From positions 21,498,148 to 21,562,147 of the forward strand of contig NC_082687.1 of NCBI RefSeq assembly GCF_949987515.2: 64,000 bases of DNA, written 5' to 3'. The DNA comes from Delphinus delphis (Eukaryota; Chordata; Mammalia; Artiodactyla; Delphinidae). Of this stretch, positions 1 to 10,052 are shown in pieces (position 1 is the first letter of the stretch; each line of letters opens with the position of its first letter). The position numbers and the translations under genes are program-made. Under the pieces are notes generated by a model. The model saw only the letters and a list, made by a program, of their open reading frames with translations, did no database searches and was not told the origin of the DNA.

Positions 1-1150
1 GATGACTCTGGCTAATGGTTTATCAATTTTGTTTATCTTCTCAAAGAACCAGTTAGTTTTATTGATCTTTGCTACCGTTTCCTTCATTTCTTTTTCATTT
101 ATTTCTGATGTGATCTTTATGATTTCTTTCCTTCTGCTAACTTTGGGGGTTTTTTGTTCTTCTTTCTCTAATTGCTTTAGATGTAAGTTTAGGTTGTTTA
201 TCTGAGATGTTTCTTGTTTCTTGAGGTAGGATTGTATTGCTATAAACTTCCCTCTTAGAACTGTTTTGGCTGCATCCCATAGGTTTTGGGTCATCGTGTT
301 TTCATTCTCATTTGTCTCTAGGTATTTTTTGATTTCCTCTTTGATTTCTCCAGTCATCTCTTGGTTATTTAGTAGTGTATTGTTTAGCCTCCATGTGTTT
401 GTATTTTTTTACAGATTTTTTCCTTTAATTGATATCTAGTCTCATAGCATTGTGGTCGGAAAAGATATTTGATACGTTTTCAATTTTCTTAAATTTACTG
501 AGGCTTGATAAGTGACCCAAGATATGATCTATCCTGGAGAACATTCCATGAGCACTTGAGAAGAAAGTGTATTCTGTTGTTTTTGGATGGAATGTCCTAT
601 AAATATCAATTAAGTCCATCTTGTTTAATGTATCATTTAAAGCTTGTGGTTCCTTATTTATTTTCATTTTGGATGATCTGTCCATTGGTGAAAGTGGGGT
701 GTTAAAGTCCCCTACTATGATTGTGTTACTGTCGATTTCCCCTTTCATGGCTGTTAGTATTTGCCTTATGTATTAAGGTGCTCCTATGTTGGCTGCATAA
801 ATATTTACAATTGTTATTGTAAAGGGATTGATCCCTTGATCATTACGTAGTGTCCTTCTTTGGCTCTTGTAATAGTCTTTGTTTTAAAGTCTATTTTGTC
901 CGATATGAGAATTGATACTCCAGCTTTCTTTTGATTTCCATTTGCATGGAATATCTTTTTCCATCCCCTCACTTTCAGTTTGTATGTGTTCCTAGGCAAA
1001 AGTGTGTCGCTTGTAGACAGCATATATACGGGTCTTGTTTTTGTATCCATTCAGCCAGTCTATGTCTTTTGGTTGGAGTATTTAATCCATTTACATTTAA
1101 GGTAATTATCAATATGTATGTTCCTATTACCATTTTCTTAATTGTTTTGG
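1..1150 (-). pseudogene. LINE-1 ORF2 endonuclease fragment, broken
   Basis: This is the 5' part of a LINE-1 ORF2 read on the minus strand, running off the left edge. Two open pieces (about 1050-814 and 748-425) encode an apurinic-type endonuclease. The first has GWKKIFHANGNQKKAGV and the second VGDFNTPLS followed by a C-terminal SDHNAM, the usual Asp and Ser-Asp-His active-site stretches. The pieces are in different frames and separated by stops, and the N-terminal Gln-Glu-Thr-His block is replaced, so it cannot make a working enzyme. ORF1 of the same element lies directly upstream at higher coordinates. Confidence 0.88.
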
Positions 1151-1189
1151 GTTTGTTATTCTAGGTCTTTTCTTTCCCTAGTGTTTCCT

Positions 1190-2040
1190 GCCTAGAGAAG
1201 TTCCTGTAGCATTTCTTGTAAAGCTGGTTTGGTGGTGCTGAATTCTCTTAGCTTTTGCTTGTCTGTAAAGGTTTTAACTTCTCTGTCAAATCTGAATGAG
1301 ATCCTTGATGGGTAGAGTAATCTTGGTTGTAGATTTTTCCCTTTCATCACTTTAAGTATGTCCTGCCAGTCCCTTCTGGCTTGCAGAGTTTCTGCTGAAA
1401 GATCAGCTGTTAACCTTATGGGGATTCCCTTGTATGTTATTTGTTGTTTTTCCCTTGCTGCTTTTAATATTTTTTCTTTGCATTTAATTTTTGAGAGTTT
1501 GATTAATATGTGTCTTGGCATGTTTCTCCTTGGATTTATCCTGTATGGGACTCTCTGTGCTTCCTGGACTTGACTATTTCCTTTCCCATATTAGGGAAGT
1601 TTTCAAATATAATCTCTTCAAATATTTTCTCAGTCCCTTTCTTTTTCTATTCTTCTTCTGGAACCCCTATAATTCAAATGTTGGTGCGTTTGATGTTGTC
1701 CCAGAGGTCTCTGAGACTGTCCTCAATTCTTTTCATTCTTTTTTCTTTATTCTGCTCTGCAGTAGTCATTTCCACTATTTTATGTTCCAGGTCACTTATC
1801 CGTTCTTCTGCCTCAGTTATTCTGCTATTGATCCCTTCTAGAGAATTTTTAATTTCATTTACTGGGTTGTTCATGATTGTTTGTTTGCTCTTTAGTTCTT
1901 CTAGGTCCTTATTAAACCTTTCTTGTATTTTCTCCGTTCTATTTCCAAGATTTTGGATCATCTTTACTATCATTATTCTGAATTCTTTTTCAGGTAGATT
2001 GCCTATTTCCTCTTCATTTGTTAGGTCTGGTGGGTTTTTA
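1190..2040 (-). pseudogene. LINE-1 ORF1 (RNA-binding protein), broken
   Basis: This is the minus-strand ORF1 of the LINE-1 at the window start. The piece at about 1973-1674 is a charged coiled coil (RITEAEERISDLEHKIVEM). The piece at about 1521-1192 is the C-terminal nucleic-acid-binding half (MPRHILIKLS, RRDWQDILKVMKGK, SRISFRFDREVKTFTDKQKL). The two halves are in different frames with intervening stops. ORF1 normally binds L1 RNA as a trimer in the retrotransposition particle; this copy is a relic. Confidence 0.87.
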
Positions 2041-2700
2041 CCTTGCTCCTCGTCTGCTGTGTGTTTCTCTGTCTTCTCATTTTGCTTAACTTACTGTGTT
2101 TGGGGTCTCCTTTTTGCAGGTTGCACGTTCGTAGTTCCCGTTGTTTTTGGTGTCTGCCCCCAGTGGCTAAGGTTCGTTCGGTGGGTTGTGTAGGCTTCCT
2201 GGTGGAGGGGACTAGTGCCTGTGTTCTGGTGGATGAGGCTGGATCTTGTCTTTCTGGTGGGCAGGTCCACGTCTGGTGGTGTGTTTTGCAGTGTCTGTGA
2301 CCTTATGATTTTAGGCAGCCTGTCTGCTAATGGATGGTGTTGTGTTCCTGTCTTGCTAGTTGTTTGGCATAGGGTGTCCAGCACTATAGCTTGCTGGTCG
2401 TTGAGTGGAGCTGGGTCTTGGCGTTGAGATGAAGATCTCTGGGAGGTTTTCGCCTTTTGATATTATGTGGAGCTGGGAGGTCTCTGGTGCACCAATGTCC
2501 TGAACTGGGCTCTCCCACCTCAGAGGCACAGCCCTGATGCCTGAAAAGTAGGGAGTAAACCACTGGGGGAGCATCCAGAAAAGCAAGGCTCTGTGCTGTT
2601 TAGGAAAAAACCATCCTGGACAAGCACCTCAGAGCCCCTCCTCAGACGTTGGGGCTCAGACAGGCAGCACTTGTCTCTGGCAGACGTGACCACATGCAGG
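2041..2700 (-). mobile_element. LINE-1 5' region (presumed 5' UTR)
   Basis: A GC-richer block upstream of ORF1 on the minus strand, in the position of the LINE-1 5' UTR. It has no long conserved protein. It ends near 2700 where the sequence switches to a different, older LINE-1. It lacks the GGACC..AAGATGGC-type 5' end seen in the copy at 9.38-9.76 kb, so it is 5'-truncated or from another subfamily. Confidence 0.6.
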
Positions 2701-2975
2701 CACTTGTCTGTCCTTTTCCAAAAGTGGGTTGTCTGTCTCTTTGTGTTGAGTTGTTAAGAGTTCTTTATATATTCTGGACATTAAATCCTTATCAGCTATG
2801 TGGTTTGCAAATATTTTCTTACATTCTTTAGGTTGCCTTTTCGCATTTTTGATAATGTCCTTTGACATTATCAAAATGTACAAATGTTTTTAATTTTTAT
2901 GAAATCCAATTTATCTATTAATTCTTTTGTTGGTTGTGTTTTTGGTGTCAAATCTAAGAATTCATTACCAAATTC
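2700..2975 (-). mobile_element. LINE-1 ORF2 C-terminal fragment
   Basis: Minus-strand translation gives AKRQPKECKKIFANHIADKD followed by LMSRIYKEL, the late ORF2 region downstream of the reverse transcriptase. It is the 3' half of an element whose preceding segment lies inverted immediately to the right (2976-3405). It is cut off at about 2700 by the 5' region of the LINE-1 at the window start. Confidence 0.8.
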
Positions 2976-3405
2976 ATGCAATCTTCAAATTCATATGGAA
3001 CTGCAAGGGACCCCAAATAGTTAAAACTTTATTTAAAAAAGAAAATATTCGAGTACTCACACTGTCTGACTACAAAACTAACCACAAAGCTACCGTAATC
3101 AAAACAGTGTGGTACTGACATAAGTACCGATGGAATAGAACTGAGATTTCAGAAATAAACCCCCCCAAAAACTCTATGGTCAATTGATTTTGACAAGGAT
3201 GCCAAGACCATTCAATAGGGGAAAGAATAGTCTCTTCAACAAATAGTGTTGGGACAACTGGATATCTAAATGCAAAAGAATGAAGCTGCACCCCTACCTC
3301 ACTGCATATACAAAAATTAACTCAGAATGGATCAACCTTAATTTAAGAGCTGAAACAATAAAACTAGTAGAAGAAAACATAGGAGTAAATATTTGACATA
3401 GATAA
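2976..3405 (+). mobile_element. LINE-1 ORF2 fragment, inverted 5' segment
   Basis: The plus strand encodes ORF2 text just upstream of the fragment at 2700-2975: TLSDYKTNHKATVIKTVWY, then a tryptophan-rich stretch and a segment ending at ENIGVN. In an intact LINE-1 these two pieces are consecutive in one orientation. Here they meet head to head at about 2976, the arrangement expected from a twin-primed 5' inversion. Confidence 0.78.
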
Positions 3406-3715
3406 TTTAAATCCACAGATAATTCTCCACTACAGTTAAAAGTGAACATCTCCATTATAACTTTGCCCAAAGACTATGGGAATAGTGGCAAAGCTGACTG
3501 ACTTGAGTTTTATCTCTTTTCACTCCCCTGTCCATTAACATAGATACTTCATGAGAAATGTCCTTGAAGGTAATCAGAAAGAAGGCAAAAAACAAGTGCC
3601 TAGGCTAATAGTAACAAAAAGTACGATTGGCCATAAGTAATAAAAACAAAACCCAAATACATAGGTTAAACCAAATGCACACTTTGGTTTCTAAATTCTT
3701 TGCCAGGAAAAATGG

Positions 3716-3915
3716 TATAAATATAGTGATTAAGAGCACAGACCCTGGATCCAGAGGGCCTGGATTCCAATCCCAGCCTTACTTAGCTGCTTGTCTTTTA
3801 TTTAATCTCTCTCCATTCCTCAGCTCCCTCATCTTTAAAATGGAAATAATATTAGTGCCTACTTCATGGGGTTGTTGCTTAGCACTAGTAACTACTTAAG
3901 TGAGTGCTATTATTT
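3716..3915 (+). mobile_element. MIR SINE
   Basis: Matches the body of an ancient MIR in order: gattaagagcacagaccctg, the B-box-like tggattccaatcc, ctccctcatctttaaaatgg, and gcctacttcatggggttgtt. Diverged and without an obvious target-site duplication. Confidence 0.82.
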
Positions 3916-4249
3916 CTACGACTGACAGAGGATGGATCAGGAAGAGAGGTATTTCTATGCTTCCATGATTATATATAGAGTTGCTAGAAAATGCAGCTCA
4001 TATGGTAGCCATGAGCATATGCCTTGTAGACCTCCAACTTTGGTGTAACTGACCAAGAGCCCCAGCTGCTGTCCTCTGAAATCCATCACCATATTTGCAC
4101 AGAGGTCTCACTTCCCACCAGCTGCTCCCATCCAGTAACTAAGCACTGCAGGAGTGCTAAGGGAGACCATTCCTGGGAGGAACAGGACGCCTCTTAGGGT
4201 CAACTTTGGCTTGAGTACTCTTTGACAACCTTGTTGAAATTTCCCTAGT

Positions 4250-4800
4250 CTGAAGGACAAGCTAGACTTTCCATCCTGCTTTGTCAGCTCTGCATCATGT
4301 TCTGATGGCTCTCCCAGCCTTTCCTGGTTCCATCCCTGTATTCTCTCACCCTTTTAATCCTACTTTAGTGTCCGATTCTTAGAGGACTAACACAGTCTGG
4401 CATTCAAAACTCTCTTAGCTATGAACTTAACCTATATGCCACCTTATCTACTATCTCTTAGCTGCATGTACCTTCCACTCTTGGTTCCCAAATGTGCCTA
4501 ATGCTTCCTCATCTTTGAGCCTTTGTCCATGTCCCTTCACTGAGAAAGCACTCACCACCCGGCCATTTTTGCCTATTGGATGCCACTTGTCACTGATCAA
4601 GCATCTCAGATGTCACCTTCTCTAAGTCTTTCAAGATCTGCCAACCAGGTATACTCTTTACCTTCTTAAACCTCAATGAATCTTGCCTTTGAGCTTTTTA
4701 ACAAGCTTATTAACAGCAATAGCTATTTCTTACTTTGAGCCCTCCAAAGTCCCCAGCTTGTATCAAATAGGCACATAATATGTGTAGGATGGAATTGGAA
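4250..4800 (+). mobile_element. L2 LINE 3' region (diverged)
   Basis: Typical L2 3'-end wording in diverged form: a C/T-rich stretch with ctttgtccatgtcccttcac, gatgtcaccttctctaagtc, and a final part with gcacataatatgtgtagg. No open reading frame. Confidence 0.6.
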
Positions 4801-5799
4801 AATTAGGGGGAATTCTAGTGAAATTTAATTTTTAACATTAGGATTTCCAACAGCTTACATCCATTTTGCTTGATATAGCAATAATGAACTCAGATGAATA
4901 AAAGAAATCCTATGTATCAAAGCACTTAGGGCAAAATATAGCATGTAGTAGCTCAATTTTAATACCTGCTTAAAATTCTTCATCAAATTTGGCTGATTTT
5001 TTCCCCCAAAGAGTGATGATGTAAAATTTTTTTTTAAGTTTTGGGTTTGTTTATGTATATCGAGGGGGACTAGGGGCAAAGAAAAACAGCTGTACAGGAA
5101 AATTTCCTCCTCTAGCAAAGGGCCTTTGGCCTAAGGGCTGGCAAGCCCAACATCTCTCCCCTTTGGCTCCTCCAGAAATAGAGAAGGGAGATCCTGTCAT
5201 TTTAATGAGCTTTCATGGAGTAATATACAGTAATATGAGAGGGCACTGATGAGCTTAATACATACAGAATCTTATTCCCTCACATATGCCTGATTGTTTG
5301 GAGTCATTATTAATCCTTACAGAAGACATTGTGATACAGGATAGGAAATTGAGGCTCTGTGACCAAGTCATGTGCTAGGTCACTGACCCAAATCCCTTAG
5401 AATTTTATTGTAGGTGTCCAAAAGATTTGTTAATCACATAAAACTCAATTTCTCCCCCCAACCTCATTCCAGGGCTTTTGGGGCAATGTTCGTGGACAAT
5501 TCAGTCTAAGGAAACTGACACTGGATTGAAGGCGAGGTTTGACATCTAGCCAGAGTACAGCAGGAGTGCCAACTCAACAGCTTCAGGTAAAGGTTTGTAA
5601 CTCTTTAACTTGGGTCCCTAATCATTTCCGGTTAGGTCCACAACACGCACTAAGAACTCCTCAGGTGGAAAGCAGGAAGAGGGTGGCTTGTGCAAGGATC
5701 AGATAGCACCTACGTGGGCGCTCATTTATTAATTATTTAACAAGGGCGATCACATGAGAGAACTGCCGTTCCCCCTGCCCCCATTTTTCTCACTAACAG
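4801..5799. other. Unassigned sequence upstream of the SCOC 5.8-kb exon
   Basis: No recognisable gene or repeat. The last 35 bases form a strong pyrimidine tract ending in cactaacag, the splice acceptor for the exon that starts at 5800. Confidence 0.5.
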
Positions 5800-5887
5800 G
5801 CCTGAAAAGTGAACAAGATGGACGGGTCCAGCCAAGAGGAAGAGGAGGATCGTACTTTCACCAACATTTCTCTTGCAGACGACACAG
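5800..5887 (+). CDS. SCOC: SCOC alternative upstream coding exon (acidic N-terminus)
   Basis: The exon follows a pyrimidine-rich acceptor ending at 5799 and ends at the donor g|gtaagg. Its first ATG (5818) opens 23 codons, MDGSSQEEEEDRTFTNIS then LADDT, plus one extra base, i.e. phase 1. Joined to the shared exon at 37275 it reads ADDT-DHSSRILYPRP and continues in frame to the SCOC stop, giving a 122-residue protein. From memory, a similar acidic start (MDGS..EEED..FTNISLADD) occurs in a human SCOC isoform, which supports the call. The acceptor means at least one non-coding 5' exon lies further upstream and was not found here. SCOC is a small coiled-coil protein of the Golgi that binds ARL-family GTPases and FEZ1 and modulates autophagy. 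Confidence 0.85.
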
Positions 5888-6615
5888 GTAAGGAAGAACC
5901 TGATGAATTCTGAAACATAAAATTCAGCAACTGCTCAGCTGTTTTTTAAAACTATAGTTTTTATTGTTTTTATTATAATGGTAAAACGTAGTCATTGTAG
6001 AAAACTTGAAAAAATATAGCTACAAAAATAAAACCAAAAAAATGTTTAATTAAGAGCTATTTTTCTTTTTCCTTTAAAATTAAGTGATTATTTTAAAGGT
6101 TCTTGTGGTTGAATTACACGTACTTTAAAAAATCAGTCGACAAATAAAAATATAAAACGTTTATTTCCTAAGAGCTCAGGAAACATGACCTCAACATATG
6201 TAAAGTGTATGTTATATATATAAAGTACAGACACTCCATTTATATTACTTAGCACCAGTTTGCCAATATGAAGTCAGTGATGAGAGAAGACCTAAAACAA
6301 CCTAGGATATTATTACCCCAATTTGTTCAATTATAGTCCACTACTTCTCTATTTCGTGAAATAATTTTACCATTTCTGAAAAATGAACTAGAATACACTG
6401 CAATTCACTTTAAAAATTACTGCAGAAAATGTCCGGTTTTTAAGCAAGGACAAAGTTTGCTGAATTCCACACAAGAGAAGGAAAAAGAGGGGAGCAGTGG
6501 TTCTAAAACGCTGATGGAAGGGATAACTATGGCTCATTCAACATCCGAGAGAAAACAGACACTGCTGAGTGGCACAATGTTAACTAGAAACACTTCAAAC
6601 CTATAAGCAACTACG
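5888..6615. other. SCOC intron, unassigned
   Basis: AT-rich sequence directly after the SCOC donor. No gene, structured element or confident repeat seen. Confidence 0.5.
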
Positions 6616-6656
<41 letters not shown>

Positions 6657-6660
6657 TGTG
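6616..6660. repeat. (TG)n microsatellite
   Basis: About 44 bases of alternating TG with one interruption (ta at about 6649-6650). Confidence 0.97.
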
Positions 6661-6879
6661 GGGGTTGGTGGCATTGTTTTGGATCCAAGTTCCCTTAGCA
6701 CAGTCATAGAAGCCAGCAAGACTGCAGCTAAGCAATGGGGGTTCCTGATTCTGATTAACAGAGCAGAACATGAATATTTAATATCAATTGCTTTCATACA
6801 GCCACGCTTCTCCACTTTCTCCCTAAATGCTCAGATTCAAAAAGCCTCTTTCTAAAGTGTGGCCAATTAGCCGAACTGC

Positions 6880-7430
6880 CAGCCAGCCAGAGCTAAGCTT
6901 GGCCTCCTAGCACCGCGTAAACATGCTGGGGGCTTTGAAAATCAAACAGGCGCATTTTCAGCCTTTACGACGCGAGGAAAAGTACAAGGTCCCGGGGCTG
7001 TTGAAGAAGTGGGATACCGCTGGCCTTCACATGCTCCCATCAGGGCGTTTTAGAAAAACGACAGAGCTGCAGACGGCAGCGAAGGAAACAAAGACCTGGG
7101 AAAATCTGCTCCTTAGCTCGTGGAAGACACGATGAGCTCTGAGCGTGCGCGTGGGGAGTCCTATATGCCGTGGGCGCGTGCGGTTCCTACGGGGCGCTGG
7201 CTTGCTCCGAAGACGCCCCCGCCCAGCATTCTTTCTCCCTTGTGACGTGGGCTGGGCCTGAAAGCTGATGCTCGCTGAGGCTGAGAAGGAGCCTTTGTGA
7301 AACAGATGACTTTTCATCCAGTCCTCGGCACCGCCTCATCCCGAACCCTCCGCGTCTCATCCTCTGCCGCCCTCGCGCTTCCAGGGCCCACAAAAGCAGA
7401 GGAGGGCGGGGATTTGAACTCAGGTGTCTA
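6880..7430. promoter_or_regulatory. GC/CpG-rich block, possible promoter within the SCOC intron
   Basis: This block is much richer in G+C and CpG than its surroundings (for example gagcgtgcgcgtggggag and gtgggcgcgtgcggttc). It carries a GC-box-like cccccgccc near 7215 and a CRE-like tgacgtgg near 7243. It lies 1 kb downstream of the 5.8-kb SCOC exon. No coding exon with splice sites was recognised; short open frames on both strands (70 aa from 6923, 96 aa on the minus strand) show no family features. It may be a CpG island driving a SCOC isoform or an antisense RNA, or simply a conserved GC-rich patch. Confidence 0.45.
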
Positions 7431-8676
7431 ATCCAAGGTTGTCAACGGTTTGGAGAGGGACACCGTCGAAGTTGTTAGCTAACCGAATGTGAGGCCGGCA
7501 GTAGGCGTGGAATAAAGTGATAAACTGGGACGGGGTAAGCAGGATGCCTGGGTTGGTGGTGAGCTGTCACAGCCGAGGGAGGGCTTTGAAGGCTCCTTGC
7601 TCGCCCTCAAGACCTCCTCATCCCTGGGCAGACAAGTCACAGAATCTTGGGGCACCAGGGGCCTTCAGCGATGGTCCAGCGTGGTAACCAGCAGTGGGCT
7701 GAGGCACTAGCTCTGATTCGTGCTGCTTCAGCTTTCCAGACGGCAAATAGAAATTGCTCAGGTACTTGTAGCAGGAAAGAACTGAAACCCCATGTTCTTT
7801 GGCTTTTGGAGATAAGTGTATCAATTTGATGTGGCAGTACTGGTACGCTCTTGTTAATAAGAGGTTCTTGGTCTTTGATAAATAAAAATGGGAAGACAAA
7901 TTATGATGAAACAAATGCAGCTTGTTCACAATTTCACATTAGATTGACCTACATTTCTTTCAATAACATCTATTTCCATGCTGAGTTTCCTGCTGTTAAG
8001 AAGGAAAACTTAAGAATGAAGTTTTAAAGAAATTGAAATTTCTTTAAGCTTAGGTGTAGTGTTTTTTTTTTTTAAATGATTACTAAGTTTTAAGGCCACA
8101 AATATTATTAATAATAATTATTATTAATAAATATTATTAAGATGTTTGGACCTGAATACTTAATTTGTGGAACTGTCTGGTATTTCTCTTGGCCTTGGAG
8201 AACTGTAAAAAAATAACTTAAAATGAAGGGCACCATGAACCAAGGTAGTTTGGGAATCTCTGGTCTAAGCTGTACAGTTGTTGCACTGGCCTCCCTTCTG
8301 GGTGACAGACACACAGTGCAGGACAAAGACATTTGATAGTATTGATGTCCTTCCTTCCTGTCTTTCTGATCCCCTGGCTTTGATGCTACCACAGTTCTCA
8401 GGTTCTCCTTTAACCTCTCCTCATCATTCTCAGGCTCCTTTGGGAACCCTTTCCTACAAGTCTTTCCCCAAGATTCTGCCCTTGGCCTGCTTTCCTTCTC
8501 TCTCTGGTTCCATGCTATATACCAATGACTCTAAAACAGCTTGTAAATTCAAACACATTTAGGGCCAAGCAGTGTATTTGTGGGAAAGAGACAATGGTAT
8601 ATCATTGTTTATTTCATTCAGTTTCCAAAACAAACTATTGAAATTTCTATGCTCATTTCAGTTTATTAGGTTTCTC
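7431..8676. other. SCOC intron, unassigned
   Basis: No gene or confident repeat. It contains a short AT-only patch of ataatta/ttattaat units at about 8100-8145. Confidence 0.45.
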
Positions 8677-8691
8677 CATCATGTATCTTTT

Positions 8692-8898
8692 CTTTCTTTT
8701 TTTTTTGTGGTACGCGGGCCTCTCACTGCTGTGGCCTCTCCCATTGCGGAGCACAGGCTCTGGACACGCAGGCTCAGCGGCCATGGCTCACAGGCCCAGC
8801 CGCTCCGCGGCATGTGGTATCTTTCTGGACCAGGGCACGAACCCGTGTCCCCTGCATCAGCAGGTGGACTCTCAACCACTGCGCCACCAGGGAAGCCC
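8692..8898 (-). mobile_element. CHR-type tRNA-derived SINE
   Basis: Read on the minus strand it starts at the full 5' end gggcttccctggtggcgcag and carries the tRNA-like A and B boxes and the tail ending gtaccacaaaaaa. It has no duplication of its own: its 5' end abuts LINE-1 sequence (aatgcacag), while its poly(A) abuts the duplication of the whole composite. Confidence 0.93.
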
Positions 8899-9382
8899 TG
8901 TGCATTAATTTTGTATGCTGCTACTTTACCAAATTCATTGATTAACTCTAGTAGTTTTCTGGTAGCCTCTTTAGGATTCTCTATGTAGAGTATCATGTCA
9001 TCTGCAAACAGTGACAGTTTTACTTCTTCTTTTCTGATTTGGATTCCTTTTATTTCTTTTTCTTCTCTGATTGTTGTGGCTAAAACTTCCAAAGCTATGT
9101 TGAATAATAGTGGTGAGAGTGGGCAACTTTGTCTTGCTCCTGATCTTAGTGGAAGTGGTTTCAGTTTTTCACCATTGAGGATGATGTTGGCTGTGTGTTT
9201 GTCATTTATGGCCTTTATTATGTTGAGGTAAGTTCCCTCTATGCCTACTTTCTGGAGGGTTTTTATCATAAATGGGTGTTGAATTTTGTTGAAAGGTTCT
9301 TCTGCATCTATTGAGATGATCATATGGTTTTTCTCCTTCAGTTTGTTAATATGGTGTATCACACTGATTGATTCCCACTGAT
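8899..9382 (-). pseudogene. LINE-1 ORF2 reverse-transcriptase fragment
   Basis: The minus strand encodes the core of LINE-1 reverse transcriptase: [38 protein letters not shown] and the catalytic [10 protein letters not shown] (FADD form), with no stop across about 160 codons. It is open but only a fragment: the endonuclease, the rest of RT and the C-terminus are missing. Upstream it is joined to LINE-1 5' UTR at about 9383, and downstream to a SINE at 8898. The open frame from 9521 to 8679 runs through all three parts (280 codons). The intact frame suggests a fairly young source element, but it is not a functional gene. Confidence 0.85.
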
Positions 9383-9757
9383 TGTGGGAATCTCTCCGCT
9401 TTGCCCTCCGCACCCCTGTTGCTGTGCTCTCCTCCGTGGCTCCAAAGCTTCCCCCCTCCGCCACCCGCAGTCTCTGCCCGCTAAGGGGCTTCCTAGTGTG
9501 TGGAAACTTTTCCTCCTTCACAGCTCCCTCCCTGAGGTGCAGGTTCCGTGCCCATTCTTTTGCCTCTGTTTTTTCTTTTTTCTTTTGCCCTACTCAGGTA
9601 CGTGGGGAGTTTCTTGCCTTTTGAGAAGTCTGAGTTCTTCTGCCAGCGTTCAGTAGGTGTTCTGTAGGAGTTGTTCCACATGTCGATGTATTTCTGATGT
9701 ATTTGTGGGGAGGAAGGTTATCTCCACGTCTTACTCCTCTGCCATCTTGAAGGTCCA
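9383..9757 (-). mobile_element. LINE-1 5' end / 5' UTR
   Basis: The minus strand begins at about 9757 with ggaccttcaagatggcagag, the start of cetartiodactyl LINE-1 5' UTRs, and continues through a GC-rich purine-heavy leader to 9383. There it jumps directly to ORF2 reverse-transcriptase sequence, so ORF1 and the ORF2 endonuclease are absent. Confidence 0.78.
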
Positions 9758-9980
9758 CCTCTGTAATATATTTTTATTACTCTGAAATCACGAAGTGTGA
9801 TGCCCCTACCTTTGTTCTTTTTTTCTCTCAGGTTTTTTTTGGTTATTTGGGGGCTTTTGTGGTTTCATATTACCTTTAGAATTGTTTTTTCTATTTCTGT
9901 AAAAAATGCCATTGGGATTTTGATAGGAACTGCGCTGAGTGTGTAGACTGCTTTGGGTGGTATGGACAATTTAACAATAG
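9758..9980 (-). mobile_element. LINE-1 ORF2 fragment (after the RT domain)
   Basis: Minus-strand LINE-1 text with the typical run ccatactacc-like...caatggcattttttacagaa and a translated GITLRDF..YY block. It stops exactly where the 5' end of the next LINE-1 piece begins at about 9757. Confidence 0.75.
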
Positions 9981-10052
9981 TAAAGACTAGTACCCTGAAA
10001 ATTACAAAACAATGATGAAAGAAACTAAAGAAGATACAAACAAATGGAAAGT
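9981..10052 (+). mobile_element. LINE-1 ORF2 fragment in inverted orientation
   Basis: Plus-strand LINE-1 text (gaaaattacaaaacaatgat, gaagatacaaacaaatgg) that normally lies immediately upstream of the fragment at 9758-9980 but is here inverted against it. Its outer end touches the right-hand target-site duplication, as expected for twin priming. Confidence 0.75.

Noticed and set aside
1510..2193. 227-codon plus-strand open frame rich in Ser/Phe/Leu
   Set aside because: It is the exact antisense of LINE-1 ORF1 and its leader; the composition is what reverse reading of an A-rich ORF gives.
6923..7135. 70-codon open frame MLGALKIKQAHF in the GC-rich block
   Set aside because: No recognised family and no evidence of splicing to SCOC: it ends at a stop without a donor in frame.
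8677..8898. Treating the SINE at 8.7 kb as an independent insertion into an L1
   Set aside because: It is not flanked by its own duplication: L1 does not resume beyond its poly(A), and the flanking repeat there pairs with 10053-10067 instead.
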